Of a stretch of 64,000 nucleotides of DNA, positions 9,770 to 18,454 are shown piece after piece (the stretch's first letter is position 1; the number at the start of each line of letters is the position of its first letter). A program made the translations under genes and the position numbers. Location of the stretch: assembly GCA_016793325.1 (NCBI GenBank), contig JAEUKI010000095.1, forward strand, positions 92,496 through 156,495. Reading direction: 5' to 3'. The DNA is from Myxococcales bacterium. Its GTDB lineage: Bacteria; Myxococcota_A; Polyangia; Polyangiales; Ga0077539. The notes under the pieces are model-generated. The model did not search any database, was not told the origin of the DNA, and saw nothing but the letters and a program-made list of their open reading frames with translations.

Positions 9770-10516
9770 CTACGCCTCGCGACGGCGCGCGCGCAGCTCG
9801 TCCACGATCGCGACGACGAGCATCGTGAGCCACGACAGCGTGATTCCCTGGACGATCGCGAACCCCCAGCTCGATGGGCGCGCGATCGCGAGCGAGGTCA
9901 CCACGAGCGCAGGGAGATGGAGCAGCGCGGCGAGCCACCGGGGCGGGCGCGTCGACGCGAGGACGACCGCCACGAGGCCCGCGACGACGGCGAGCGAGAG
10001 CCACTTGAGCGCCGTGGCCCAGGGCAGAAGCGAGAGGAACACCGACGGCGCGTCGAGCCGCGTCGTCAATGAAAACATGCACACGTTTTCGAAGAGGTCC
10101 CCGCACGCGGCCACGAGCGAGAGCGCGACGCCGAGCCCCGCGGCGCGCGGCGCGTGCGCGCGACGGGCGAGCAGCCACGCGCACAAAAACAGCGTGTACG
10201 CTGGGATGAACGCGACGACATCGGCGACGTTGACGCGGTCGAGCGCGGCCACGAGCGACGCGCGGCACGCCGACGGGGACGGGCCGAAGATCGCGTGAAG
10301 GTCGTCCGTCGTGCGCGCGAGCTCGAAGGCGATCAGCGGCTTGTAGTTGCGCGCGAGCGCTCCGCACGGGACGGGCGCGGGCAACACGAGCGAGGCGGCC
10401 GTGAGCGCGACGAGCGCGGACGCCGCGGCGATCGAGGCGCGATTCGAACGAGGGAGGGCTTCGATCGATCGAGGGTACTCCATCCGCGCGCGCTCGGTTC
10501 GCCGCGCGCTCGTCAC
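9770..10516 (-). CDS. Integral membrane protein of unknown function
   Basis: 248 residues with about six hydrophobic segments: ASALVALTAASLVLPA, VVAFIPAYTLFLCAWLLA, AAGLGVALSLVAACGDL, LKWLSLAVVAGLVAVVLA, LLHLPALVVTSLAIA and QGITLSWLTMLVVAI. The ATG at 10483 (MEYPRSIEALPRS) is a possible later start. The loop VPCGALARNYKPLIAFELART with VNVADVVAFIPAYTLFL resembles small myxobacterial inner-membrane proteins. No transport or enzymatic motif seen. Divergent from the YdhR-like lipoprotein gene with 47 bases between. Confidence 0.75.
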   Translation of the reverse strand: MTSARRTERARMEYPRSIEALPRSNRASIAAASALVALTAASLVLPAPVPCGALARNYKPLIAFELARTTDDLHAIFGPSPSACRASLVAALDRVNVADVVAFIPAYTLFLCAWLLARRAHAPRAAGLGVALSLVAACGDLFENVCMFSLTTRLDAPSVFLSLLPWATALKWLSLAVVAGLVAVVLASTRPPRWLAALLHLPALVVTSLAIARPSSWGFAIVQGITLSWLTMLVVAIVDELRARRREA

Positions 10517-10563
10517 AAACCGCGAGGGCGCGGTCTCTCACTCGGCAAAGGAGCAGAGATCCG

Positions 10564-11292
10564 ATGGCGACTCGACACACGCGGGGACGATCGACACGTG
10601 CGCTGATCGCGGGGCTGTTCGCGCTCGAAGCGTGCGCAGGACAACGGTTCGGCCCGTGGTCGCGCGGCCCCGCGCGGGCGACGCCGAGCCACCAGACGCT
10701 CGCGATCGTGCGCGTTCGGACGCCGTGGTACGCGCCGAACTTCGTCGTTCGATCGAGGTTTCGCGACGCGGTGCCCGAATACGAAGCGCTCGCCGCGCTC
10801 GACGCGAAGTACTTCATCCTCACCGAAGACGGGCGATTCGGCGGAATCTACCTGTGGAGCTCGCGTCGCGACGCGACCGAGTTCTACTCGGACACGTGGC
10901 GACGGGACATCCGCGCGAGGCGGGGGAGCGACCCGGACCTGCGGCTCTTCGACGTCGCGTCGGTGACCGAAGGCGAGGCGCGCCCCGAGGGCGACCATGT
11001 TGGAGCGCGCTCGCTCGCGTACCGCGCGCACGCGACGCTGCTGTTGTGGCCGCGCGCGGGCGGACCCACGCTCGAAACCCTGAGCAATCCTGCGATGGAC
11101 GCGCCCGGGATGATCCGGAGCATCACGGTGCACGACGACGCGCACGTCGGAGTCGTCTCGCTCTGGGCGACGAGGGAGCTCGGACAAACAGCGCTCGGCA
11201 GCGCGCGATGGAGCGCGCTCGGTCCTCCCGAGACGCGAGCGTGGTTCGAGGCGCCGGTGCTGCTCGACGCGGGTGTTCGGTCGCGACGGTGA
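10564..11292 (+). CDS. YdhR-like (dimeric alpha-beta barrel) lipoprotein
   Basis: 242 residues. AAAGGAG at 10548-10553 lies 10 bases before the ATG, a good start. An Arg-rich N-terminus leads to IAGLFALEAC, a short lipobox-ending signal. The central part, with ...DAKYFILTEDGRFGGIYLW and ATEFYSDTW, matches the pattern of YdhR/antibiotic-monooxygenase-like ferredoxin-fold proteins (K-Y-x-x-x-x-D-G-x-x-G-G-I-Y-L-W). The C-terminal half may be a second degenerate copy of the fold (TLLLWPRAGG...VSLWATRELGQ). No catalytic residue can be assigned. Convergent with the sigma factor gene, 55 bases apart. Confidence 0.75.
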   Translation: MATRHTRGRSTRALIAGLFALEACAGQRFGPWSRGPARATPSHQTLAIVRVRTPWYAPNFVVRSRFRDAVPEYEALAALDAKYFILTEDGRFGGIYLWSSRRDATEFYSDTWRRDIRARRGSDPDLRLFDVASVTEGEARPEGDHVGARSLAYRAHATLLLWPRAGGPTLETLSNPAMDAPGMIRSITVHDDAHVGVVSLWATRELGQTALGSARWSALGPPETRAWFEAPVLLDAGVRSRR

Positions 11293-11347
11293 CGAACGAT
11301 GAGCGCACATACATTCAACATCGCTGTGATTCACGAAGCCGTGTGCT

Positions 11348-12178
11348 TCACCCCCGCTCGTCGAGCACGCCGCCGAGCTTCTCGCGGACGCGCGCCCACA
11401 GGTCCTCGGGGGCCACGATGGCCGCGGGGCCTGCGAGGGCGACGCCCCAGCGACGGACCTCGCCGAGCCGCTCGGCTGCTTCGACGACGGCGCCGTCGGT
11501 GACCAGGGGAAGGCGCACGGGGGCCTTCATTCCGACGAGCTGTTTGGCCCTCGTTTGTCGCTCGCACGTGCAGGGGTTGCTCTCGTGGGTGAGCCCGCAG
11601 AGCTCTTCGACGATGGGGCGGAGCTTCGATCGCGCGCGCGAGAGGCGCTTTCGGTACGTCGCCTCGGTCACGCCGCAGAGCTTCGCGCCGAGCGCGTCGT
11701 CGGCGCCGAGGATCTCCGCGAGGACGATGGTCGCCCGCTCGTCGAGCGTGAGGCACTGGAGCATCGCGCGGGTGCAGCCGAAGCACGTCTCGCGGCGCTC
11801 GACCGCGCGCTCGGCGTCCGTCGGCGCGCTCGGGCTCGTGATGAGCAAGCCCGCGCGGATCTTGAGCTCGAGCAGCAAGCGGCTCTGTGTTCGATCGCGC
11901 TTTCGACGCGACCGAAGGAAGTGACGCAGCGCGATCGAGTACGCCCAGGTCATCAGCGCGCTGTCGCGACGAAAGGTCGACAGGTGCATGACGACCTGCA
12001 AGAGCGCCTCTTGCGTCGCGTCCCGCGCGTCTTCGGTGTCGTGAAGGAGTCGAACCGCGAGGCGATAGAGCGGCGTTTGGAGCGCGCGACACAGCTCGTC
12101 GGTGGCTCGAAGGTCTCCGTCGAGGGCGCGCGCCGCGAGGTCCGCGAGGGGATCATGGGGAGGTCGAGCGTCGGTCAT
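11348..12178 (-). CDS. ECF-type sigma-70 family RNA polymerase sigma factor with C-terminal extension
   Basis: 276 residues from the ATG at 12178 (MTDARPPHDPL); the frame is open 25 codons further. Region 2 is LYRLAVRLLHDTEDARDATQEALLQ... through TWAYSIALRHFLRSRRK (residues ~35-95). Region 4 is LTLDERATIVLAEILG...LCGVTEATYRKRLSRAR (~145-195), with the helix-turn-helix TEATYRKRLSRAR. Cys-rich spots (CFGCTRAMLQC, then NPCTCERQ after region 4) could bind metal. About 70 residues follow region 4, so this is not a minimal ECF factor. No anti-sigma gene is adjacent; the divergent alcohol dehydrogenase is a possible target. Confidence 0.9.
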   Translation of the reverse strand: MTDARPPHDPLADLAARALDGDLRATDELCRALQTPLYRLAVRLLHDTEDARDATQEALLQVVMHLSTFRRDSALMTWAYSIALRHFLRSRRKRDRTQSRLLLELKIRAGLLITSPSAPTDAERAVERRETCFGCTRAMLQCLTLDERATIVLAEILGADDALGAKLCGVTEATYRKRLSRARSKLRPIVEELCGLTHESNPCTCERQTRAKQLVGMKAPVRLPLVTDGAVVEAAERLGEVRRWGVALAGPAAIVAPEDLWARVREKLGGVLDERG

Positions 12179-12258
12179 GATCCAACTTGGAGGCCGATGA
12201 AGATTCGATTGTGACGGGGCGCCGTCACAAAACGAAGGGTCGAGGACTCTCAACGGGG

Positions 12259-13401
12259 ATGAAGCACTCTCGCCAGCTGTTTTTCGAGCGTCCTGGGCGT
12301 CTTTCGTGGAGGTCGATCGAGGCCCCTTCCATCGAGGGGCCCGCGCAGGCGCTGGTGCGGCCCATCGCCGCGGCGCGCTGCGACCTCGACGCGGCGATCC
12401 TCACGGGGCGAGCGCCGTTTCGATCCGCCGCGCTGCACTGGCTACGGGATCACTTGCCCGAGCCCGTGGGAAAAAAGGGGATCTTCAAGGGCGCTCCGTT
12501 CGCGGGGCCCTTTGCGTTCGGCCACGAGTGCGTCGCCGAAGTGATCGCGGTGGGAGAAGGCGTTCGGCGGTTCGCGGCGGGCGATCGGGTGGTGGTTCCC
12601 TTTCAGATCAGCTGCGGGGCCTGCGAGCGATGCGAGCGCGGGGTGACCTCGAGCTGCTCGAGCGTCGCGCACACGGCGAGCTACGGGCTCGGGCGCGGTC
12701 AGTGGGGCGGCGTGATCGGGGACGTGGTGCGCGTTCCATATGCGGACGCGATGTTGTTGCGCGCGCCCGAAGGGGTCGCGGCGATCGAGCTCGCGAGCGC
12801 CGGGGACAACGTCGCGGACGGGTTTCGAACGGTCGCGCAGCCGCTGCGCGAGAGGCCCGGCGCCCCGGTGCTCGTCGTCGGCGGAGAGGCCACGAGCGTG
12901 GGGCTCTACGCGGTGCTGGCGGCGGTCGCGTTGGGCTCGAGCGACGTCGCGTACATCGATCCAGACTCGACGCGGAGGGCCAGCGCAGCGGCGCTCGGCG
13001 CGAGGATCATCGGCACACGATATCAAAAGAGCGATCGAGGCTTCGCGATCACCGTGGACGCGAGCGCCCATCACGAGGGGCTCGCCGCGGCGGTGCTGTC
13101 GACGGAGCCGGGAGGCACGTGCACGAGCGTCGGGATCTATTTCGAAGCGCGGACGCCGTTTCCGCTGCTCGGGGCGTTTATCAACGGGATCACGTTTCAC
13201 ACGGGGCGCGTGGCGTCGCGCGCGGTGCTGCCGAGCGTGCTCGACGCGATCGCCGCGGGGACGTTGCGGCCGTCGCGCGTTCCGACGCGGGTCGCGTCGT
13301 GGGAGAGCGCGGACGAGGCGTTCTTCGACGGGACCGCCAAGGTCGTGATCGAGCGCGAGCCGCTCGGGCGCGGCGCGAAGAGCGTCACGGACGCCAGGTG
13401 A
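12259..13401 (+). CDS. Zinc-dependent alcohol dehydrogenase family protein
   Basis: 380 residues from the ATG at 12259, divergent from the sigma factor gene with an 80-base gap. Medium-chain dehydrogenase features: catalytic Cys in AARCDLDAAI, FGHECVAEVI (GHE), GDRVVVPFQISCGAC-x2-C-x7-C structural zinc lobe, and a nucleotide-binding segment LVVGGEATSVGLYAV. The glycine pattern there is weak (GGEATS in place of GxGxxG), which may affect cofactor binding. It oxidises an alcohol or reduces an aldehyde; substrate unknown. Its last 17 bases overlap the 3' end of the convergent outer-membrane protein gene. Confidence 0.88.
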   Translation: MKHSRQLFFERPGRLSWRSIEAPSIEGPAQALVRPIAAARCDLDAAILTGRAPFRSAALHWLRDHLPEPVGKKGIFKGAPFAGPFAFGHECVAEVIAVGEGVRRFAAGDRVVVPFQISCGACERCERGVTSSCSSVAHTASYGLGRGQWGGVIGDVVRVPYADAMLLRAPEGVAAIELASAGDNVADGFRTVAQPLRERPGAPVLVVGGEATSVGLYAVLAAVALGSSDVAYIDPDSTRRASAAALGARIIGTRYQKSDRGFAITVDASAHHEGLAAAVLSTEPGGTCTSVGIYFEARTPFPLLGAFINGITFHTGRVASRAVLPSVLDAIAAGTLRPSRVPTRVASWESADEAFFDGTAKVVIEREPLGRGAKSVTDAR

Positions 13402-14788
13402 TTCCCAGGCCAATCGTGAATGCGCGGTACGCGAGCGCGTCGCTGCACGGGCCCAGCGGACACTGTGGCTGATAGAAGAACTCGCCGAAGCCGAGGGTCC
13501 CGAAGATCGCCCACGCGCCCGGATCGACGCCACGGCCGCGCACCCAGTGACGAAGCGCACCGTCGACGCGAAGCGCTCCGTGGATCGAGTACTCGCCGAG
13601 GACGCCGAGGTCGACGGTGCGACCGACGCGCGCCCAGAGGTGCGCTCGCGCGAGCGAGAGCCACGGCTGCGCGCGGACGCCGAACGTCCCGCCGAACACG
13701 AGGTCGAGCGACGCCGCTGCGTTGCCGAAGCGAAGCCACACGAGCGCCTCGGGCCACACGCGCTCGCGGATCCCGCCGATGCGGCGATTGAGCGTGATGG
13801 CGCCGGCGCCCGCGCCGATGTCGAGCCCCACGAGCGAGTACCCCACGAGCCCGCGCACGCCCGAGAAGAACACGCCTCCATTGGGAGACCACACGGCGCC
13901 GGTCGTCGGCGCCTCGACGCGGAGCGCGATCGGCGCGAAGCGCGCGTACACGTGGGCGTCGCCAGCGCCGCCGAACGCGAGGGCCGCGGGACCGCCGAGC
14001 GAGCCGCCGATCGCCGCGCGCGCGGAGACGAAGAGCTCCCACTTGGTGGCCTCGTGTCGCGCGTTGGGTCGAATCGAGGCGCGCACCGTGGCCGCGCACG
14101 GGCCGTCTGCGCAGCGCCCCGCGAGGGTGTACTCCGCGCGAGGCTCGAAGGGCATCGAGAGCTCGAAGTGGCCAGCGCTGTCGAGGCGACGGCGCTCCAA
14201 CACCTGACCTTCTTGATTCGACACCACGAATTCAACAGCGCCCCGCTGCTGTGCGCTCTCGACGCGAATGGTGCGGGCGTGCTCGAGAAAAAACGACAGA
14301 GAGATCGGGTGCGCCGCGTCGAGCGCGTGAGGCTCTTCGCTCACGGGGAGGCGAATGCGCCACGCGAGCGTGCCCGAGCAGTTGGTCCCGCCCGAGTAGC
14401 AGCGGACGCGGAGCTCGACCTCGGTCTCGCGCGCCCCGGCGGTCCACTCGGCGAACGAGCCGGTTCCGCAGCCGCTCGCGTCGTCGTTCGTCGCGCCGAC
14501 CGTGGGCCCTTCGGGTGCGATCGTGACGACGGTGTCTCCGTTGTGCGAGGCGCCGGGCAATCGACACGTCGCGAGCTCGATCGTCGCGAACGGAGGAACG
14601 ACGATCAACCGCGACGCGGGGCCGACGAACGGAAGCGTGATCGTCGTCGCAGCGGGGCCCAGCATCGCCGGCGGAGGGGGCGCTTCGTCGCGCGACGAAG
14701 AGGGCAGCCATTGCGCCCACGTAGTGCGCGACGTCACGAGCGCGCAGAGGGCCGCCGCGAGGGCGACGAACGAGCGGAGGGCGCTCAC
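13385..14788 (-). CDS. Exported protein with probable C-terminal outer-membrane beta-barrel
   Basis: 467 residues. A signal peptide is clear: MSALRSFVALAAALCALVTS...TWA-Q. The first half is beta-rich with paired Cys (CRLPG, SGCGTG, RCYSGGTNCSG, GRCADGPC). The second half, from about residue 255, has alternating strands typical of a small barrel (KWELFVSARAAIGGSLGG, HVYARFAPIALRVEAP, LVGLDIGAGAGAITL, ALVWLRFGNAAASLDLVFG, AFTIGLGITW), ending in an aromatic-Arg-Pro tail. Outer-membrane location is inference. Its ATG overlaps the stop of the upstream cytochrome gene by 4 bases, so the two are translationally coupled. Function unknown. Confidence 0.75.
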   Translation of the reverse strand: MSALRSFVALAAALCALVTSRTTWAQWLPSSSRDEAPPPPAMLGPAATTITLPFVGPASRLIVVPPFATIELATCRLPGASHNGDTVVTIAPEGPTVGATNDDASGCGTGSFAEWTAGARETEVELRVRCYSGGTNCSGTLAWRIRLPVSEEPHALDAAHPISLSFFLEHARTIRVESAQQRGAVEFVVSNQEGQVLERRRLDSAGHFELSMPFEPRAEYTLAGRCADGPCAATVRASIRPNARHEATKWELFVSARAAIGGSLGGPAALAFGGAGDAHVYARFAPIALRVEAPTTGAVWSPNGGVFFSGVRGLVGYSLVGLDIGAGAGAITLNRRIGGIRERVWPEALVWLRFGNAAASLDLVFGGTFGVRAQPWLSLARAHLWARVGRTVDLGVLGEYSIHGALRVDGALRHWVRGRGVDPGAWAIFGTLGFGEFFYQPQCPLGPCSDALAYRAFTIGLGITWRP

Positions 14789-16584
14789 AGTGAGCGCAAG
14801 TACGCGAAGAGGTCCTCGCGCTCGTCTTCGGTGAGCGTTCGAATCGAGCCGTGGTTGTTGCCGCCGCAGCCCGTGAGCGTCGCGCCGAGCGTCGTGGCGC
14901 AGCCGTTGTGCATGTACGGGGCGCGCATCGAGAGCCCGAGGAGCGAGGGCGTCATCCAGCGCTCACCCGTGCCCGTGGTCGAGAGCGAGTGCGCGCGGCC
15001 ATCGGTGAGGGACTCGCCGCTGTGGCAGGTCGCGCACTGCGTGTCGGCGCGGCGAAAGACAGCCTGTCCGCGCTCGACCGCGGGCTCGACCGCGACCGCC
15101 GTGGGGACTCGAATTCGTGTGATCCAGCGACGCATCGCGGCCACGCGCGTATCGTCGAGGGTCGGGCCCGACATCCGCGCGCTCATGGTTTGATCGAGCA
15201 GCGCGCGCAGCGAGCGGACGTCCCCGCGACGGTGGTAGGGCCCGTCCGAGCGAAGGGCGTAGAGCGAGGGCGTGCGGAGGGGGCCTGTGGCGCGGAAGTT
15301 CCACACGTGGCCGTCGTCGCCGCCTTCGGCGTGGCAGGACGCGCAGGCGATTCCTCCGCCCAAATCACCGTGAAAATAGTCGTGTCCGGTGTCTCGTCGC
15401 GCGTCGGTCGCGAGGTCGATCCGACGATCGCCCACGAAGAGCCGCGCGGGCTCGCGGGTCTGCGCGACCAGGGTCTCGCCCACGAAATCAACAGCCACGA
15501 CCTGCCCATCGAAGCGGCGCCCGCGATCCTCGGGAATGCAGCGCTCTCGCCGGGTCGAAACCGTCGCCACGCTGCTCACCGACACCTGCGGCCCGTGCGA
15601 GCGAAACGCGCCGAGCTCGCCGGCGAACGCCACGGCCACTTGTCCTCCGCGCGAGACCGCGACGTCCACGGGGAGCACGCCGCGCACGAGCATCGAGGCC
15701 GAGCGCTCGGCCGACGCGCTGTCGGTCAACAGTCGAACCGACGCAGGCGCGACGCTGTTGTCGCAGGGGTCTCGCCACCCTTGCTGCTCGCGCGAGTAGC
15801 TGTAGCTGTCGCCGCTCGAGTCCTCCTCGCGCTCGGGTCCGATGAACGCGAACTGGTTGGAGACCGCCACGCCGCTCGTCGTCGCGCGCATGCGCCAGAG
15901 CGTCGAGGGCTGGTACATGCGGGAGTTTCCGTTGCGATCCGTGAGCGTCGTCCGGGCGATCAAGCGCGTCCCCAAGCGCCGGCCGTCGCGCGCCATCACT
16001 TCGATCGCCGCCGAGCGAAAGAACGACACCCAGAGGTTGCGGTCGGGCCCCACGACGACGTCGCGCGCGTCGGGGTCGATCTTCAGCCTGACCATCGCGC
16101 TGGTCCCGCGGGTCGGGAGCGAGACGAGCTCGCCCCGAGCGCACGCGACCCACAGGGAGAACGACGTGGGATCGAAGGTCACGCCGCGCGGCTCGGCGCA
16201 GACGTTTCGCTGCTCGATCACCGAGGCGCGCTCGGGGTCGATCGTGAGCAGCGCTCCGGCGCCGCGGAGCACGACGTGAACCGCGCCCGTGTCGTCTTCG
16301 ACCACGCGACCCGGCTCCGAGCGCGCGGGCGCCTCGACGCGACGCACGACCGAGGCTTCGCCCGTGGTCCCGAGCGCGACGACGAAGACCGCCGAGCGAT
16401 CGGGGTCGCTCGCGATCGCGAAGCGTTGATTTTGTGTGACGAGGAGCGTCCCCCCCGAGACGGGCGGAGGAGGATCGTCGAGCGAGGCGACGGGCGCCTC
16501 TGCGATCGGGTCGTTTGCGTTGAACCCACAGCCCATCGCGCTCGAGGCCAGGGCGATCCAAAGCGCGGCGCCGCGAGAGCGCAT
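14785..16584 (-). CDS. Di-haem c-type cytochrome lipoprotein with propeller-like N-terminal half
   Basis: 599 residues from the ATG at 16584, chosen because it gives a compact lipoprotein signal (MRSRGAALWIALASSAMGC); an ATG at 16617 is possible. Residues ~40-385 show repeated short strands (GGTLLVTQNQRFAIASD, GAVHVVLRGAGALLTID, LWVACARGELVSL, NLWVSFFRSAAIEV), like a propeller. Two haem sites follow: CASCH near residue 420 and CATCH near 520, with Met/His candidates nearby (RWMTPSLLGLSMRAPYMHNG). The arrangement resembles di-haem peroxidase/MauG-like or YVTN-cytochrome proteins of delta-proteobacteria. A periplasmic electron carrier or peroxidase is inferred. It forms a 4-base overlapping pair with the downstream outer-membrane protein gene. 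Confidence 0.85.
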   Translation of the reverse strand: MRSRGAALWIALASSAMGCGFNANDPIAEAPVASLDDPPPPVSGGTLLVTQNQRFAIASDPDRSAVFVVALGTTGEASVVRRVEAPARSEPGRVVEDDTGAVHVVLRGAGALLTIDPERASVIEQRNVCAEPRGVTFDPTSFSLWVACARGELVSLPTRGTSAMVRLKIDPDARDVVVGPDRNLWVSFFRSAAIEVMARDGRRLGTRLIARTTLTDRNGNSRMYQPSTLWRMRATTSGVAVSNQFAFIGPEREEDSSGDSYSYSREQQGWRDPCDNSVAPASVRLLTDSASAERSASMLVRGVLPVDVAVSRGGQVAVAFAGELGAFRSHGPQVSVSSVATVSTRRERCIPEDRGRRFDGQVVAVDFVGETLVAQTREPARLFVGDRRIDLATDARRDTGHDYFHGDLGGGIACASCHAEGGDDGHVWNFRATGPLRTPSLYALRSDGPYHRRGDVRSLRALLDQTMSARMSGPTLDDTRVAAMRRWITRIRVPTAVAVEPAVERGQAVFRRADTQCATCHSGESLTDGRAHSLSTTGTGERWMTPSLLGLSMRAPYMHNGCATTLGATLTGCGGNNHGSIRTLTEDEREDLFAYLRSL

Positions 16585-16801
16585 GGACCTTGGGCGCGGT
16601 GCGTACGAATGTCGCATCGTGTGCTCAGTGACCTCCGACTCCGCCGTTGTAGGGACGGATCGTTCGTGAGTGTAGTCCACGAAGTCATCGACGGCTCCGA
16701 GCGCTTCGCGGGTCGAGCGGACGCGTCCCAACGTCACCATCGAATTCGAGCACTTATCGAGACGATCGCCTTTCCCGAGGCGCTCGCGTGGTTTTCTCGC
16801 G

Positions 16802-17449
16802 TCACGCCCCGCGCTCGGGCAGCGCGAGGGCAGGCGTTGAGCCTGCCGTGATCGCGAGCGGCGCTCGTCGCGCGTCGCTCGTCGCGTCGTCCGCGACCGA
16901 GGCGATGACCTTCGTGCGCTGCGCTTCGGTGAGCTCGCGAACCTTGTAGATGACCCGTGTTTTCACGGGCGAGAAGCCCACGAACGCGAGCGTCGCGTTG
17001 GCGAACGAGCCGTGGATCGAGCGCTTGTACGCGAGGGCGTACCACCACCACGGGCTGTCCATCGTCACGAGGAGCCGCGCGCTGCGGCCGGTGAGCAGTC
17101 GATCGGGGAGCCCGTGGTCCGCGCGATACTTGAACGCCCAGCCCGGGAGAAACACGCGGTCGACGAAGCCCTTCACGAGCGCCGGAGGGCCGCCCCACCA
17201 ATAGGGAAACAACCACGCCACGTGCGAGGCCCGCTCGATCATCGCGCGCGCAGAGACGAGCGAAGGCTCGAGGGGCTGCTCGCGGCTGTGCCCCGAGCGC
17301 AGGTTCAAGTCGAACGAGAGGTCCCGGAGCGCGAGGCGCTCGACCGTGGCGTGCTGCGATGCCCCGCGCGCGTACGCGTCTGCGAGCGCGTGGCCGAACG
17401 AGTGCTCCGAGGGGTGTCCGTCGATCACGAGGATGGTGCGTTGGCTCAT
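16802..17449 (-). CDS. NAD(P)H dehydrogenase (quinone), flavodoxin-fold
   Basis: 215 residues from the ATG at 17449 (MSQRTILVIDGHPSEHSFGH). The N-terminal strand-loop ILVIDGHP...S is the FMN/FAD phosphate site of the Flavodoxin_2 family (MdaB, KefF, NQO1). FPYWWGGPPALVKGFVDRVF is the hallmark second flavin loop, and PGWAFKY follows. It carries out two-electron reduction of quinones or other electrophiles by NAD(P)H in the cytoplasm. It is divergently paired with a LysR regulator across 77 bases containing inverted TGCAT half-sites, the usual set-up for LysR-controlled quinone or electrophile stress genes. Confidence 0.9.
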   Translation of the reverse strand: MSQRTILVIDGHPSEHSFGHALADAYARGASQHATVERLALRDLSFDLNLRSGHSREQPLEPSLVSARAMIERASHVAWLFPYWWGGPPALVKGFVDRVFLPGWAFKYRADHGLPDRLLTGRSARLLVTMDSPWWWYALAYKRSIHGSFANATLAFVGFSPVKTRVIYKVRELTEAQRTKVIASVADDATSDARRAPLAITAGSTPALALPERGA

Positions 17450-17467
17450 GGAGCAGGACAGTGCGTC

Positions 17468-17523
17468 ATGCACGAGCGCATGAGGAGTGGCACAAATTGC
17501 ATTCATATGATGCATTGGTGCAT
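17468..17523. promoter_or_regulatory. Cluster of TGCAT/ATGCA half-sites in the LysR intergenic region
   Basis: Half-sites lie at 17468-17472 (ATGCA), 17498-17502 (TGCAT), 17510-17514 (ATGCA) and 17519-17523 (TGCAT). The middle pair forms TGCAT-N7-ATGCA around CATATG. The region is AT-rich against its surroundings. It is a good candidate for the binding site of the LysR-type protein on either side of which the divergent genes start. Confidence 0.5.
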
Positions 17524-17526
17524 GCC

Positions 17527-18447
17527 ATGGACGAGCTGCTCTGGGACGACTTGCGCGTGTTGTTGGCTGCCCTTCGCGAGGGGAGCTTCACGCGCGCGGC
17601 GGCGAGGCTCGGGGTCGAGCAATCGACGGTGAGCCGCAGGATCGCCGCGCTCGAAGCGCGCCTCGGGCGTCCTTTGTTTCACCGCGACCGCGCGGGTCCG
17701 TCGCCGACCGCGCTCGGCGAGCGGCTGCGGGCGCACGCAGAGCGGGTCGAGCGCGAGGTGCACGCGCTCGTCGACACGAGCGAGCGGCACGAGCGGGCGG
17801 TCGAAGGGCGCGTGAGGCTCGCGACGACGGAGGCGATGGCCGTGCAGGTGATCGTTCCGCGGGTGTTGCCGGCGCTGCGAAAGAAGCACCCGAAGCTCTA
17901 CGTCGACCTCGTGACGAGCGACGAGCAGGCGGACCTCGGGGCGCGCGAAGCGGACATCGCGCTGCGATTCTTCAGGCCGACGCGCGGTGAGCTCAGGGCG
18001 CAACGGATCGCGAACGTGTCCGTCGCGCCGATCGCGTCGCGCGCGTATCGAACGCAGGGGCGCTCGCTGCGCGAGCTCGACTGGATCGTGTACGAGCTCG
18101 GACCGGGTCGCTCACCGGAAGCAGACTGGGTGCAGCGACACACGAAGAGAGACCCTGTGATGCGCTGCAACGGATACCTCGCGTGCGTCGAAGCGGTGCG
18201 GGCGGGGCTCGGCGTCTCGCTGCTCGCGTCCGCGGTGTGCTCGTGGGATCCAACGCTGCGCGTGCTTCCGCTGGGCGACGAGGGCGAGGCGCTTCCCGCG
18301 CTCGAGCTGTGGGTGGTGGCGCCGAGCTCGCTGCGCGGCGTTCCGCGGGTGGACGCGGTGTGGGACACGTTGGCGACGGACGCGCCCAAGTGGCTCGAAC
18401 GCACGCGACGAACGAAGCCGACGCGTCGCGCTTCGACGGCGAAGTGA
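17527..18447 (+). CDS. LysR-family transcriptional regulator
   Basis: 306 residues from the ATG at 17527, the family's usual length. The N-terminal winged helix-turn-helix is clear: LRVLLAALREGSFTRAAARL then VEQSTVSRRIAALEARLGRPLF. The C-terminal half is the effector domain (VRLATTEAMAVQVIVPRVLP, DIALRFFRPTRGELRAQRI, GLGVSLLASAVC), a periplasmic-binding-protein-like fold. It probably controls the divergent quinone reductase gene and itself; the ligand is unknown. The Arg/Lys/Thr-rich tail after WLERTRR is not conserved in the family. Confidence 0.93.
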   Translation: MDELLWDDLRVLLAALREGSFTRAAARLGVEQSTVSRRIAALEARLGRPLFHRDRAGPSPTALGERLRAHAERVEREVHALVDTSERHERAVEGRVRLATTEAMAVQVIVPRVLPALRKKHPKLYVDLVTSDEQADLGAREADIALRFFRPTRGELRAQRIANVSVAPIASRAYRTQGRSLRELDWIVYELGPGRSPEADWVQRHTKRDPVMRCNGYLACVEAVRAGLGVSLLASAVCSWDPTLRVLPLGDEGEALPALELWVVAPSSLRGVPRVDAVWDTLATDAPKWLERTRRTKPTRRASTAK

Positions 18448-18454
18448 CGCCCGC

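Noticed and set aside
17489..17504. TGGCACAAATTGCA as a sigma-54 promoter for the LysR gene
   Set aside because: GG and GC are separated by 8 bases, not 10; the spacing requirement of sigma-54 is strict.
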